The position numbers and the translations under genes were made by a program. From Radiobacillus deserti (GTDB lineage: Bacteria; Bacillota; Bacilli; Bacillales; Amphibacillaceae), in contig NZ_CP041666.1 of NCBI RefSeq assembly GCF_007301515.1, forward strand, positions 930,001 to 994,000: a stretch of 64,000 bases of DNA. Direction: 5' to 3'. The notes under the pieces were generated by a model. It was given only the letters and a program-made list of their open reading frames with translations, made no database searches and was not told where the DNA came from. Positions 1 through 8,305 of this stretch are shown one piece after another. The first letter of the stretch is position 1, and every line of letters begins with the position of its first letter.

Positions 1-1
1 T

Positions 2-733
2 TATCTTGTGTATCAACCGTTAGTTAATTTAAATACAGGGCAAACTGAAGGAATGGAGGCTTTAATTCGTTGGAAGGCTCCTTTTGGAGAAGTGCAGCCA
101 AATGAGTTTATACCGATTGCGGAAGAAACAGGGCTAATTCTAGATATTGGCGCATGGGTCATGAAGCAAGCCTGCATGCAAAACAAAGTGTGGCAGCAGA
201 AGGGTATTTTGCATGCACCAATTTCCATTAATGTATCAGCTAGACAAATGAAAGAAAAAGGGTTCTCGAGGTTGGTTAAACAGACGTTAGTCGAAACAGG
301 ACTCTCTCCAACGGATTTAGAGCTAGAAATTACCGAGACGGTTATGATGAATATTGGAGAGGCTTCTAAGGTAATCAATCAACTGAAGGAAGAAGGAATT
401 CGAATTTCTATTGATGATTTTGGAACAGGCTATTCATCGTTAAATATTATTAAAGATTTAACGATTGATACATTAAAGATTGATCAATCCTTTATTAAGG
501 ATTTAATGGAAAATCATAAAGCTACGAATCTCATGAAGGATATTATTAGTATTGGGAATCATGTAGCCGATAAGATTGTCGCGGAAGGCGTGGAACTAGA
601 GGATCAACGCGATTTCTTAATTCGCAATCATTGTAGAATTGGACAAGGATTCTTATTTAGTAAGCCCATGCTGCCAGAGGATATTGAAGCGTCTCAGCGG
701 AAAATGAATATTTTAGCGAAACGAAAATACTAA
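2..733 (+). CDS. EAL-domain protein, C-terminal part (5' end outside window)
   Basis: The reading frame is open from the first bases (YLVYQPLVNL), so the gene starts before the window. It encodes an EAL domain, the class that hydrolyses cyclic di-GMP to pGpG. The signature appears as EALIRW; metal-site motifs follow as ELEITET, the DDFGTGYSSL loop and LKIDQSFI, then VAEGVE and a QGFLFSKPM end. These residues look intact, so an active phosphodiesterase is plausible. Any N-terminal PAS or GGDEF domain lies outside the window. A hairpin terminator follows directly. Confidence 0.9.
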   Translation, partial: YLVYQPLVNLNTGQTEGMEALIRWKAPFGEVQPNEFIPIAEETGLILDIGAWVMKQACMQNKVWQQKGILHAPISINVSARQMKEKGFSRLVKQTLVETGLSPTDLELEITETVMMNIGEASKVINQLKEEGIRISIDDFGTGYSSLNIIKDLTIDTLKIDQSFIKDLMENHKATNLMKDIISIGNHVADKIVAEGVELEDQRDFLIRNHCRIGQGFLFSKPMLPEDIEASQRKMNILAKRKY

Positions 734-734
734 A

Positions 735-776
735 AAAAGGATACAAATTCTCCAGGGGGAGGTTTGTATCCTTTTG
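735..776 (+). terminator. Intrinsic terminator after the EAL gene
   Basis: Inverted repeat AAAAGGATACAAA / TTTGTATCCTTTT immediately after the stop codon. The A-rich left flank would also let it work for the opposing gene that ends at 796. Confidence 0.8.
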
Positions 777-795
777 TCATATGAAGATGTATGTA

Positions 796-1311
796 TTAGG
801 AAATATTCTGTTGTAAGTCTTGGAGAAATTGTTTCGTTTGTTTTGGTTTAGATAATCGGATGATGTTAATCTCTGAAGATTGTTTCAATCGTTCTTTAAT
901 TGCTGGTGATTTTTCTTTCTTGAAGCGAGCAACCCATCGTATGAAATCGAGGTCTAGTTTCTCTGGACAGCCCTCTCCCATGTCAGGTCGAGTACGTCCG
1001 TGATATTGAATACGACGTTTCACAATGCGGTAGAGACAACGTGTGGTGGAGTAATCTAAGAAGATAACCGTATCAGCTGCTTGTAGTCGGACTTCCATGG
1101 TTGCACCATAATTCCCGTCTAGGATCCAACGGTCTTGTTCCATTAAGTCTAGCTGTTTTTGGACCCATTCTTCACGGTTAGCCGCTTCCCATCCTGGCTT
1201 CCAAAATAATGAATCTAAATGATAAACCGGAATATGTAGCAGACTTCCTAATTGTTTGGCAAGTGTGGATTTCCCAGCTCCGCCACTTCCAATAATCATA
1301 ATTTTCCTCAT
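796..1311 (-). CDS. Adenylate kinase-like P-loop kinase (FlaR/topology-modulation family)
   Basis: A 171-residue P-loop nucleotide kinase-like protein. The Walker A motif is GSGGAGKST near residue 9. Next come HLDSLFWKPGW and a WILDGNY segment, typical of the small kinases annotated in Bacillus as DNA topology modulation protein FlaR. The substrate is not established for this family. The start at 1311 is chosen because AAGGGGG sits 6 bases upstream; the upstream ATG that adds six residues overlaps that site. Monocistronic in appearance. Confidence 0.75.
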   Translation of the reverse strand: MRKIMIIGSGGAGKSTLAKQLGSLLHIPVYHLDSLFWKPGWEAANREEWVQKQLDLMEQDRWILDGNYGATMEVRLQAADTVIFLDYSTTRCLYRIVKRRIQYHGRTRPDMGEGCPEKLDLDFIRWVARFKKEKSPAIKERLKQSSEINIIRLSKPKQTKQFLQDLQQNIS

Positions 1312-1431
1312 AGATTTCCCCCTTTTCATATGTCATATGGAATTAATATCATACCACTTTCTCAAAGAAAATCTAGTCTTTTTTCAGGCTTTTTAAGAAA
1401 TTTTATATCAAGGAGGCTGTACTTTAAAATA

Positions 1432-1461
1432 AGAAAAAGCGATAGAGAATTCTCTACCGCT
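1432..1461 (-). terminator. Intrinsic terminator of the D-amino acid aminotransferase gene
   Basis: Read on the minus strand: AGCGGTAGAGAATTCTCTAT closing with CGCT, followed by five T. It lies just downstream of the stop at 1466. Confidence 0.8.
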
Positions 1462-1465
1462 TCTG

Positions 1466-2335
1466 TCACGATTGAAGCATGGAATAGTCTGCAATTTTTG
1501 CATCTGCTGCATAGGCATGTTGGAGCTTGCAAGTGATTGGTCCTGGTTTTCCATCCCCAATCCTTTGATCTTCTATATGGACAATTGGCATGACTTCCGA
1601 TGTACTACTAGTAACAAAAACCTCATCCGCATCCATTAACTGAGCCACAGAAAAAGCAGCCTCTACAAATGGGATGTTATCCTGACAAGCCAGCTGTTTG
1701 ATTCGTCCGCGCACACAACCATGCAGTATTTGGTTTGTTTCAGGATGCGTATAAACAGTCCCTTTTTTCACAATATATATGTTGGAAGAGCTGCATTCTG
1801 TTACTTTTTCATCCCGATGTAGAATTGCTTCGTAAGCACCGTGCTCTTTTGCTTCTTGTTTCGCCAACACATTTGGTAAAAGGTTCAAACTTTTAATGTA
1901 GCAATTTTGCCACCGCTCATCAGGACGAAGGATAGCGGATACGCCGTTTCGAAGTTTATCTTCAGGTCGAGGTAAATCCTCCACATATGCATAGAAATTA
2001 GCTTCCACAGTCGGGAAAGCGTGATCCCTTGTCGCAGAGCCTCTTGTTGCTTGTAAGTAAACCTTTGCATCGTCTGTTACGTTATTTTGAGATAATAATT
2101 GACGAAGGTTAGCATCAAGCTCTTCTTTGGTAAAAGGAAGCTTTATTTTAACCGCTTCGGCCGAACGAAAAAGTCGATCAACGTGCTCCTTCTTTAAATA
2201 ATAGTCTCCATTATAAACCCGAATGACTTCATAAACCCCATCACCAAATTGTAGCCCTCTTTCTTCAAAGGGGTAGGTGAGACTGTGACGGTCTACAAAC
2301 TCTTGTTGTGATAAAACATAGGAGTGAACGGTCAT
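1466..2335 (-). CDS. dat: D-alanine (D-amino acid) aminotransferase
   Basis: A 289-residue fold-type IV PLP enzyme. It interconverts D-alanine and 2-oxoglutarate with pyruvate and D-glutamate, supplying D-amino acids for peptidoglycan. The PLP lysine is in CYIKSLNLLPNVLAKQEA, around residue 146, a segment very close to Bacillus D-AAT; EAILHRDEKVTE and the TSSTSEVMPI phosphate-binding region follow. Length matches the family. The start has CGTTCACTCC downstream and an AAGGAGGAAG-type site upstream. It appears to be transcribed alone, ending at its own terminator. Confidence 0.92.
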   Translation of the reverse strand: MTVHSYVLSQQEFVDRHSLTYPFEERGLQFGDGVYEVIRVYNGDYYLKKEHVDRLFRSAEAVKIKLPFTKEELDANLRQLLSQNNVTDDAKVYLQATRGSATRDHAFPTVEANFYAYVEDLPRPEDKLRNGVSAILRPDERWQNCYIKSLNLLPNVLAKQEAKEHGAYEAILHRDEKVTECSSSNIYIVKKGTVYTHPETNQILHGCVRGRIKQLACQDNIPFVEAAFSVAQLMDADEVFVTSSTSEVMPIVHIEDQRIGDGKPGPITCKLQHAYAADAKIADYSMLQS

Positions 2336-2429
2336 CCATACTTCCTCCTTTATCAGATTATTGGAATGTTTACTATTATATCAAAATATTCTGTTTTTGT
2401 ATCTCAGGACTAATAAAAGTACAGCAAGG

Positions 2430-2458
2430 AAATACAGGCTAATGCCTGTATTTTTACA
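2430..2458 (+). terminator. Isolated hairpin with T-run, no gene upstream
   Basis: Perfect 9-bp stem AATACAGGC-TAAT-GCCTGTATT followed by TTTT on the plus strand. The only neighbouring gene upstream, dat, is on the other strand. The stretch 2336-2637 otherwise holds only the tRNA promoter. Confidence 0.5.
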
Positions 2459-2551
2459 ATTGAAAGAACTAGGTAGATTGGATTATGGGTTGCTATATCA
2501 CTAGTTTGTTAACTCTATGTAAGTTTTTTTAAATAAAATGTAATTTTTGGG

Positions 2552-2580
2552 TTGAAAGACTATTTTTTCGTTGCTATAAT
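2552..2580 (+). promoter_or_regulatory. Sigma-A promoter for tRNA-Gly
   Basis: TTGAAA, a 17-base spacer and a perfect TATAAT, 57 bases upstream of the mature tRNA. Confidence 0.85.
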
Positions 2581-2637
2581 AAACAACATGACTTGGAGGA
2601 ACAAGCTAAGCTTCATAACGATAATTGCTAATCACAT

Positions 2638-2711
2638 GCGGGTGTAGTTTAGTGGTAAAACCTCAGCCTTCCAAGCTGATGTCGAGGGTTCGATTCCCTT
2701 CACCCGCTCCA
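2638..2711 (+). tRNA. tRNA-Gly (anticodon UCC)
   Basis: 74-base cloverleaf. The acceptor stem GCGGGTG pairs with CACCCGC, the T-arm contains GGTTCGATTCC, the anticodon loop CTTCCAA gives UCC, and the 3' CCA is encoded. It has its own promoter and a terminator at 2724. Confidence 0.97.
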
Positions 2712-2723
2712 AACATTGGGACC

Positions 2724-2763
2724 AACGCAGTGTTTCGTTTTAAAACGAAGCATTGCGTTTTTT
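2724..2763 (+). terminator. Terminator of the tRNA-Gly transcript
   Basis: Long inverted repeat beginning AACGCAGTGTTTCGTTTT, with complementary right arm ending GCATTGCGTT and then a T-run. Confidence 0.85.
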
Positions 2764-2847
2764 AATGTCTTAACGATGTATTGCTTGATAGTCAAGGATT
2801 GTAGATTGTATTCTAGTGATTGATACTGAAAAAAGAGGTGTCTGATC

Positions 2848-4542
2848 GTGAAAAAGCTTCAGCAACTTTTCAAGCAAATAGATGGAAAAGGCTACAAAGC
2901 CTATAAGTCGATTCAAGGTGAATATGAATTTCATCGATATGAGCTTATGATTGACTACGTACAAGGGGATCCTTTTGCATCTCCTTCTAAAATTAGAATT
3001 ATTATTCCAGACGAATACTATAAGATTAAGCGGGAATGGAAGAGTGAAAGGCATCGGAAAATCTATACCGAGGATAAAATTGCTAGAAGTGTGGCAGATG
3101 CTATTCATCAGAATCATATTTCGGTAAATGGCTCTGGTAAAAGTGGTATGATTTCGATTGATAAACCAGGTCAAGAAATTCTGGAGCGAACAGCTGTTAC
3201 GATAGATGAGAAACATACGACGATTTGTTTAATGGTAGGATTACCTGCAAATGGGCGTAGAATCAATGGAAGAGAAGCGGAAAAGCTATTTTTTGACGTA
3301 CTCCCCAAGCTTCTAAAGGAATCGGTCTTTTCCATTAAAGAGCACGAAATAGAAGAAGTTGTTCAATTAGCGGACCAACACCAAACGATTCGCGAAAAAA
3401 TGAAAGAAAATAACTGGATGGTATTTGTAGCAGATGGAGCGATTTTACCGAGGAAAAGCGGAGTAAGTAATCGACCGATGCATCAGGCGGTTCCTTTTTA
3501 TAGTCCCGAAGAAAAACGGGTTTCGATCTCCATCCCGCATCGTGATGAACCGATTTCTGGAATGGCGATCGAAAAGGGGATCGTATTGATTGTCGGGGGT
3601 GGCTATCATGGTAAAAGTACCCTGTTGAATGCCATTGAGCGTGGCGTGTATCATCATATTAAAGGGGATGGCCGTGAATATGTGCTGACAGATCCCGACG
3701 CAGTCAAGGTTCGAGCAGAGGATGGCAGAGGGGTTCAGCATGTGAACATCTCTCCGTTTATCAATAATTTGCCACATGAACAAACGACGAAGGCTTTTTC
3801 AACGGAAAATGCAAGTGGCAGCACCTCACAAGCAGCGAATGTGGTCGAAGCGTTAGAAGCGGGTGCGACTACGTTATTGATGGATGAAGATACTAGCGCT
3901 ACTAATTTTATGATTCGGGATCAAAGAATGAAAGAATTAGTAGTCGATAAAAAAGAACCAATCACCCCGTTTATTGATAAAGTAAAGCAATTAAAAGAAC
4001 AAAAGAACGTTTCGTCTATTCTAGTGATGGGTGGTTCTGGTGATTACTTTGATGTAGCGGATGATGTTATTATGATGGAAAATTATAAGCCAGCGCTTGT
4101 GACAGAGCGGGCAAAAAGCATTGCTGCAAAATATCCTACATCGGCGCAAATCACAACAGGAGATTTCGGAGATCTACCTAGACGAACCTTTCTGCCGAGT
4201 AGCTTCTCAACAGGGCGAAAAGGAAAAGTACAAGCTAAAGGCTTGAAATCCGTCCTTATAGATCGTGACCTCCTTGATTTAAGTGGAGTGGAACAATTGG
4301 TGGACTCCTCCCAAACTCGTGCCATAGCAGAAATGATTAAATATCTAGAACACTCGAAAAAAAGTAAGGATATTTCTTTAGCCGCACTACTAGATGAGCT
4401 GGAACGACTTATGAATGAAAAGGGATTACACGCGTTTGCAAAATTTCCAGACCAACACCCTGGAGACTTAGCTAGACCTAGACGGTTTGAAATCGCAGCT
4501 GCCTTTAATCGGATCCGGAAAGCGAACGTAAAAGACATATAA
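2848..4542 (+). CDS. ABC-class ATPase of the COG3044 type
   Basis: A 564-residue soluble protein of the uncharacterised 'predicted ATPase of the ABC class' family. The nucleotide-binding region has Walker A GGGYHGKSTLLNAIE near residues 248-262, a Q-loop-like region, a signature-like segment (STSQAANVVEALEAG) and Walker B with following acid TTLLMDEDTSATNFM. No membrane segment is visible, so it is not a transporter subunit. Its biochemical role is not known to me. GTG start preceded by AAGAGGTG at 7 bases. It lies 19 bases upstream of queG and is probably cotranscribed. Confidence 0.85.
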   Translation: MKKLQQLFKQIDGKGYKAYKSIQGEYEFHRYELMIDYVQGDPFASPSKIRIIIPDEYYKIKREWKSERHRKIYTEDKIARSVADAIHQNHISVNGSGKSGMISIDKPGQEILERTAVTIDEKHTTICLMVGLPANGRRINGREAEKLFFDVLPKLLKESVFSIKEHEIEEVVQLADQHQTIREKMKENNWMVFVADGAILPRKSGVSNRPMHQAVPFYSPEEKRVSISIPHRDEPISGMAIEKGIVLIVGGGYHGKSTLLNAIERGVYHHIKGDGREYVLTDPDAVKVRAEDGRGVQHVNISPFINNLPHEQTTKAFSTENASGSTSQAANVVEALEAGATTLLMDEDTSATNFMIRDQRMKELVVDKKEPITPFIDKVKQLKEQKNVSSILVMGGSGDYFDVADDVIMMENYKPALVTERAKSIAAKYPTSAQITTGDFGDLPRRTFLPSSFSTGRKGKVQAKGLKSVLIDRDLLDLSGVEQLVDSSQTRAIAEMIKYLEHSKKSKDISLAALLDELERLMNEKGLHAFAKFPDQHPGDLARPRRFEIAAAFNRIRKANVKDI

Positions 4543-4561
4543 AAAAGAAAGGAGGGATGGC

Positions 4562-5698
4562 ATGTATTACGACGAACTAAAAGAAGAGATTATTGCCTAT
4601 AGCAAATCGATAGGGATTGATAAAATCGGGTTTGCTTCAGTGGATGTGTTTAGCGAATTAAAAGAACGATTAAAGCGACAACAAGAATTAGGCTATCAAT
4701 CTGGGTTTGAGAAAGGTACGAATGAAGAACGTACAGAGCCTAAACGCCTCTTGCCTGAAGCACAATCGATCATTGCAATAGCACTTGCCTATCCCTCCCG
4801 AATGAAGGATGCTCCAAAGAGTGTAAAGGGAGACCGTCGCGGATTATTTTGCCGTGCGTCATGGGGCCGCGATTATCATGATGTATTGCGAGATAAGCTG
4901 TCTCAGCTTGCAGCTTATCTGGAAAAGAGAGTACCAGGCTTTTACCATAAAATGATGGTCGATACAGGGGAGCTTTCAGACCGTGCAGTGGCTGAACGCG
5001 CAGGCATAGGTTTTAGTGGTAAAAACTCCATGATAATAACGCCAGAGTTTGGGTCATACGTGTATCTTGGTGAAATGATTACGAACTTACCGATTCCGCC
5101 TGATGAACCGATTGAGGATAGCTGCGGAACGTGTACAAAATGTATCGATGCTTGTCCTACAGGTGCACTAGTGACTGGTGGCCAATTAAATGCTCAGCGT
5201 TGTATTGCGTTTTTAACCCAAACAAAGGACTTCTTACCAGATGAATACCGAAGTAAAATTGGAAATCGTCTGTATGGGTGTGATACGTGTCAGTTAGTCT
5301 GCCCGAAAAACCATAAAAAAGATTTTCATCTACACCCAGAAATGGAGCCGGATCCAGAGATAGTAAAACCGCGATTAATTCCGTTATTAAAGCTGTCTAA
5401 CCGGGAATTTAAAGAAACGTATGGCGAGATTTCTGGTTCTTGGCGTGGGAAGAAACCTATTCAACGAAACGCAATTATTGCACTTGCGCATTACAAAGAA
5501 GAAGGTGCAGTAGAAGATCTAATACGAGTGATGAAGGAAGATCCTCGTCCGGTGATTCGAGGAACCGCGGCATGGGCGCTTGGAAAGATTGGAACGGATC
5601 AAGCTTTTGAAGCAATTGAGCAAGCAAAAGAAAAGGAAGAGGATGAACAAGTTATCCAGGAGATGGAAAAAGGGCTTCATTTTCAAGTGAAGATATAG
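4562..5698 (+). CDS. queG: Epoxyqueuosine reductase
   Basis: A 378-residue QueG, the cobalamin and 4Fe-4S enzyme that reduces epoxyqueuosine to queuosine at tRNA position 34. The N-terminal cobalamin-binding half includes VDTGELSDRAVAERAGIG. Two ferredoxin-type clusters are at CGTCTKCIDACPTGAL and CDTCQLVCPKN. The C-terminus (about 315-375) carries HEAT-like repeats (VMKEDPRPVIRGTAAWALGKIG), as in family members from Firmicutes. Start ATG follows AAAGGAGGGATGGC. The other queuosine genes are not in the window. Confidence 0.95.
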   Translation: MYYDELKEEIIAYSKSIGIDKIGFASVDVFSELKERLKRQQELGYQSGFEKGTNEERTEPKRLLPEAQSIIAIALAYPSRMKDAPKSVKGDRRGLFCRASWGRDYHDVLRDKLSQLAAYLEKRVPGFYHKMMVDTGELSDRAVAERAGIGFSGKNSMIITPEFGSYVYLGEMITNLPIPPDEPIEDSCGTCTKCIDACPTGALVTGGQLNAQRCIAFLTQTKDFLPDEYRSKIGNRLYGCDTCQLVCPKNHKKDFHLHPEMEPDPEIVKPRLIPLLKLSNREFKETYGEISGSWRGKKPIQRNAIIALAHYKEEGAVEDLIRVMKEDPRPVIRGTAAWALGKIGTDQAFEAIEQAKEKEEDEQVIQEMEKGLHFQVKI

Positions 5699-5782
5699 GG
5701 GTTCGCCTAATTTGTGGAAAACGCCTTTTTCCAATCCGTTATTTTTAGTACACTATATGTAAAGCATAAAGAGGAGTTGTTT

Positions 5783-6316
5783 ATGAGTAAACGTTCCTTT
5801 CTATTTTATGATGAAGTAGACACACCAGTTGGAATGTTGACTTTCGTTCGAAAAAATCAAGCTTTATGTAGAGTGGATTTTGGAGATTATCAAGATAACG
5901 AAGCCTTGTTCTCCAATTGGTCGAAGTATTATTTTCACAATCCGCAATGGGTGAAAGATTCAGATGGAATCTTCAAGGATTGTGAAAAACAGCTGCTAGC
6001 TTATTTGAACGGAGAACGTTCGGACTTTTCTCTTTCCTATAATTTGTTTGGAACGTCTTTTCAACAAAGCGTATGGCAGGCGCTAACGGAAATTCCATAT
6101 GGGGAAACTAAATCCTATAAAGAAATTGCACAAGCCATACATGCTTCAAAAGCAATTCGAGCAGTAGGTGGAGCAATCAACAAAAATCCGTTATCCATTA
6201 TTATTCCTTGCCACCGAGTTATTGGGAGCAATGGCTCGCTCGTTGGATATAACGGTGGTGTAGATAAAAAAGAATATTTCTTTAAGCTTGAGAATGCACC
6301 AGTAAACCTAATCTAA
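5783..6316 (+). CDS. ogt: Methylated-DNA-protein-cysteine methyltransferase
   Basis: A 177-residue O6-alkylguanine DNA alkyltransferase: it transfers the alkyl group from damaged guanine to its own cysteine in a suicide reaction. The active site is intact (IIPCHRVIGSNG), preceded by the helix-turn-helix segment IPYGETKSYKEIAQAI and the RAVGGAINKNP arginine-finger region. The start at 5783 follows AAGAGGAG; an upstream in-frame ATG at 5714 adds 23 unlike residues and lacks a site. A short hairpin that overlaps the stop ends the transcript. Confidence 0.92.
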   Translation: MSKRSFLFYDEVDTPVGMLTFVRKNQALCRVDFGDYQDNEALFSNWSKYYFHNPQWVKDSDGIFKDCEKQLLAYLNGERSDFSLSYNLFGTSFQQSVWQALTEIPYGETKSYKEIAQAIHASKAIRAVGGAINKNPLSIIIPCHRVIGSNGSLVGYNGGVDKKEYFFKLENAPVNLI

Positions 6317-6335
6317 GGATTGCTGGTGTTTTTTT
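6297..6335 (+). terminator. Terminator overlapping the ogt stop codon
   Basis: CACCAG...CTGGTG with an inner CCT/AGG helix, followed by seven T. Confidence 0.65.
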
Positions 6336-6389
6336 GGTCTAATTGTTTTCGTCCTCACATACGGTGATAAGTGGAGGAGTGAGGCCAAC

Positions 6390-7253
6390 ATGAATTTAAA
6401 AGACCAAATTGAAAAGTACTGGACAGAACAGGTTAGTGATTTTAGGGCTCTAGATAAACCAAATTGGGTAACAAGAAAAATTCAATTACATGAAAAAAGA
6501 GGGAACGAAGTAGTTCGTATTACAGGAAAAGGAAATATGTTTCGCCAATCAGAAGGAAATGGAGAAGAATCCAACATAGATTATAATCTTCAGGTTACCT
6601 TCTTAATTCGACATGGTGATTATTTTTATCATGAAGAGCAGCAATCGAAGCATCAAGCCCTTTTTTATAGGGGTCAGCTCGTTGAAGATCGAGAAGTAGC
6701 TGATGTAAGGGACGAGGAAGCCCCTACTATCGAACCTTTTGAATCTTCTGAAATGCGAAACCAAGCCCGTTTCACCTATGATCGAAGAGCAGCGGTTCAA
6801 TATGCGGAGCGTTGGTGGGATGATTATAATCCAGAATATAAAACATTTGACGTAGACTGTACGAATTATATTTCTCAATGCGTTCATGCAGGTGGAGCCC
6901 CGATGCGTGGTATGCCAAACCGCTCACAAGGCTGGTGGTATTCAGGTGATAACTGGAGTTACAGCTGGGCTGTAGCCCATTCTTTCCGGTGGTATTTATC
7001 CGGTTCCAACCAGGGGCTGAAAGGAAAAGAATTAGAACGACCGGAAGATTTGTTACTCGGAGACGTGATTTGCTATGATTTTGAAGGGGATGGACGCTGG
7101 AATCATACCACCATTGTTGTAGCTAAAGATACAAGAGGCATGCCTCTTGTAAATGCACATACTACGAATAGCCGACATCGTTATTGGTCGTATGAGGATT
7201 CTTATGCTTGGACAGAGGATTGCCAATATAAGTTTTTTCGGATCGGCGAGTAG
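6390..7253 (+). CDS. Amidase-domain protein (Amidase_6/CHAP-like, putative)
   Basis: A 287-residue protein. The C-terminal half (about 130-285) resembles the putative amidase domain found in Bacillus: RRAAVQYAERWWDDYNPEY, then the likely catalytic cysteine in FDVDCTNYISQCVHAGG, a histidine-containing HTTIVVAKD segment and VNAHTTNSRH. No signal peptide or membrane segment is visible, so it is either cytoplasmic or exported by another route. The first 120 residues are charged and unrecognised. ATG start after GTGGAGGAGTGAGG. The repeat array at 7254 begins directly after its stop codon. Confidence 0.75.
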   Translation: MNLKDQIEKYWTEQVSDFRALDKPNWVTRKIQLHEKRGNEVVRITGKGNMFRQSEGNGEESNIDYNLQVTFLIRHGDYFYHEEQQSKHQALFYRGQLVEDREVADVRDEEAPTIEPFESSEMRNQARFTYDRRAAVQYAERWWDDYNPEYKTFDVDCTNYISQCVHAGGAPMRGMPNRSQGWWYSGDNWSYSWAVAHSFRWYLSGSNQGLKGKELERPEDLLLGDVICYDFEGDGRWNHTTIVVAKDTRGMPLVNAHTTNSRHRYWSYEDSYAWTEDCQYKFFRIGE

Positions 7254-7366
7254 CGCTGATATAGTGCCGAAAAACGCCGATAAAAAAATAAACGCTGATA
7301 TATGAAAAAAATCGCTGATATACAGAAAAAAACGCTGATATCCATAAATTTTCGCTGATATTCTGT
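7254..7366 (+). repeat. Degenerate direct repeat, 20-bp period, core CGCTGATA
   Basis: CGCTGATA (or CGCCGATA) begins at 7254, 7275, 7293, 7313, 7333 and 7353. The last four are spaced by exactly 20 bases and separated by A-rich filler. No coding capacity. The array lies between the amidase-like gene and trmL. Confidence 0.85.
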
Positions 7367-7463
7367 CCAAGTGATCAACTACTTAGCTTAAGCCATCGAA
7401 TACACGAATCATGAATAGGTATGCTATACTTATCAGGTTAACTATTGGCTAGAGGTGAAACAT

Positions 7464-7937
7464 GTGGCAAATCATATCGTATTATTTCAACCAGAAATCC
7501 CAGCGAATACGGGGAATATAGCACGAACTTGTTTAGCGACGGGTACTTCCCTACATCTCATTCGTCCACTAGGCTTTTCAACGGATGATAAGATGTTAAG
7601 AAGAGCGGGGCTCGACTATTGGAAAGATGTGACGATTCATTACTATGACTCCATCGATGAACTATATGAAAAGAATCCTACCGGAGAGTTTTATTATATC
7701 GAGAACTTTGGTACGAAAGCTTATACGGATTTTGATTTCAGTCCAACAGATCAAGAGCTTTTCTTCGTTTTTGGTAGGGAGACGAATGGAATTCCGCATG
7801 ACCTGTTGGAAGGAAAAGAAGATCGTTGCTTACGCATTCATATGAATGATAAAGTTCGTTCTCTAAATCTTTCGAATACAGCGGCAATCCTCATTTATGA
7901 GGTTTTAAGACAACAAGGCTTTCCTGGACTTAAATAG
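7464..7937 (+). CDS. trmL: tRNA (cytidine/uridine-34-2'-O)-methyltransferase, SPOUT family
   Basis: A 157-residue SPOUT methyltransferase (YibK/CspR type) that methylates the ribose of the wobble base in tRNA-Leu. Family motifs are clear: VLFQPEIPANTGNIARTC at the N-terminus, LIRPLGFS, the knot segment FVFGRETNGIP, and RSLNLSNTAAILIYEVLRQ at the end. The GTG at 7464 is chosen because AGAGGTG lies 6 bases upstream and the protein then starts like its homologues; the GTG at 7455 falls within that site. Confidence 0.93.
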   Translation: MANHIVLFQPEIPANTGNIARTCLATGTSLHLIRPLGFSTDDKMLRRAGLDYWKDVTIHYYDSIDELYEKNPTGEFYYIENFGTKAYTDFDFSPTDQELFFVFGRETNGIPHDLLEGKEDRCLRIHMNDKVRSLNLSNTAAILIYEVLRQQGFPGLK

Positions 7938-7940
7938 AAA

Positions 7941-7971
7941 AACGTCAGCAACCAATTTGCTGACGTTTTTT
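7941..7971. terminator. Bidirectional terminator between trmL and the small membrane protein gene
   Basis: Stem AACGTCAGCA / TGCTGACGTT, flanked by T-runs on both strands. Confidence 0.85.
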
Positions 7972-7977
7972 AATTCC

Positions 7978-8076
7978 TTATTTTTTTGGAATATCCTTTG
8001 TATCATAACCTGCTGAAAAAATAGAGATTAAAAATACAGCACTTACACCAAGAATTAATGCAATTCCGATTGTCAT
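7978..8076 (-). CDS. 32-residue single-span membrane protein, unknown
   Basis: Small frame with a near-ideal ribosome binding site (AAAGGAGGATGCACCC before ATG). It encodes one hydrophobic segment (residues 2-21, TIGIALILGVSAVFLISIFS) and a short polar tail ending GYDTKDIPKK. It is followed by the bidirectional hairpin at 7941. I do not recognise a family. The strong initiation signal, the clean membrane-span/tail architecture and its own terminator support a real gene. The divergent neighbour is prkA. Confidence 0.65.
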   Translation of the reverse strand: MTIGIALILGVSAVFLISIFSAGYDTKDIPKK

Positions 8077-8103
8077 GGGTGCATCCTCCTTTACGATCGT
8101 ACC

Positions 8104-8124
8104 TTACATAACGTTAGTATGTAA
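8104..8124. promoter_or_regulatory. Palindrome between divergent genes (possible operator)
   Basis: TTACATA-ACGTTAG-TATGTAA, perfect 7-base arms. It lies 28 bases upstream of the small membrane protein start and 182 bases upstream of prkA. The binding protein is unknown. Confidence 0.4.
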
Positions 8125-8305
8125 TAATGTCTATGCCCATTATACCGAATTCACTCATTTTTGTGAACTCATTCTGATGGTTTATTCATCATTCCGCTAG
8201 TTTTGACATAGATTATACTACTTATCGTTAATTACTTTATAGGACTGCAGGAATAAACAATAGCATTCCTAAAGCTTGAAAGACATTTTATAGGAGGTAT
8301 CCCTA

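Noticed and set aside
1252..1536. Plus-strand frame between the kinase and dat genes
   Set aside because: Antisense to both genes, no ribosome site, covers the dat terminator.
7254..7366. CRISPR-like array
   Set aside because: Repeats are only about 8 bases with 10-13-base spacers and no cas genes nearby.
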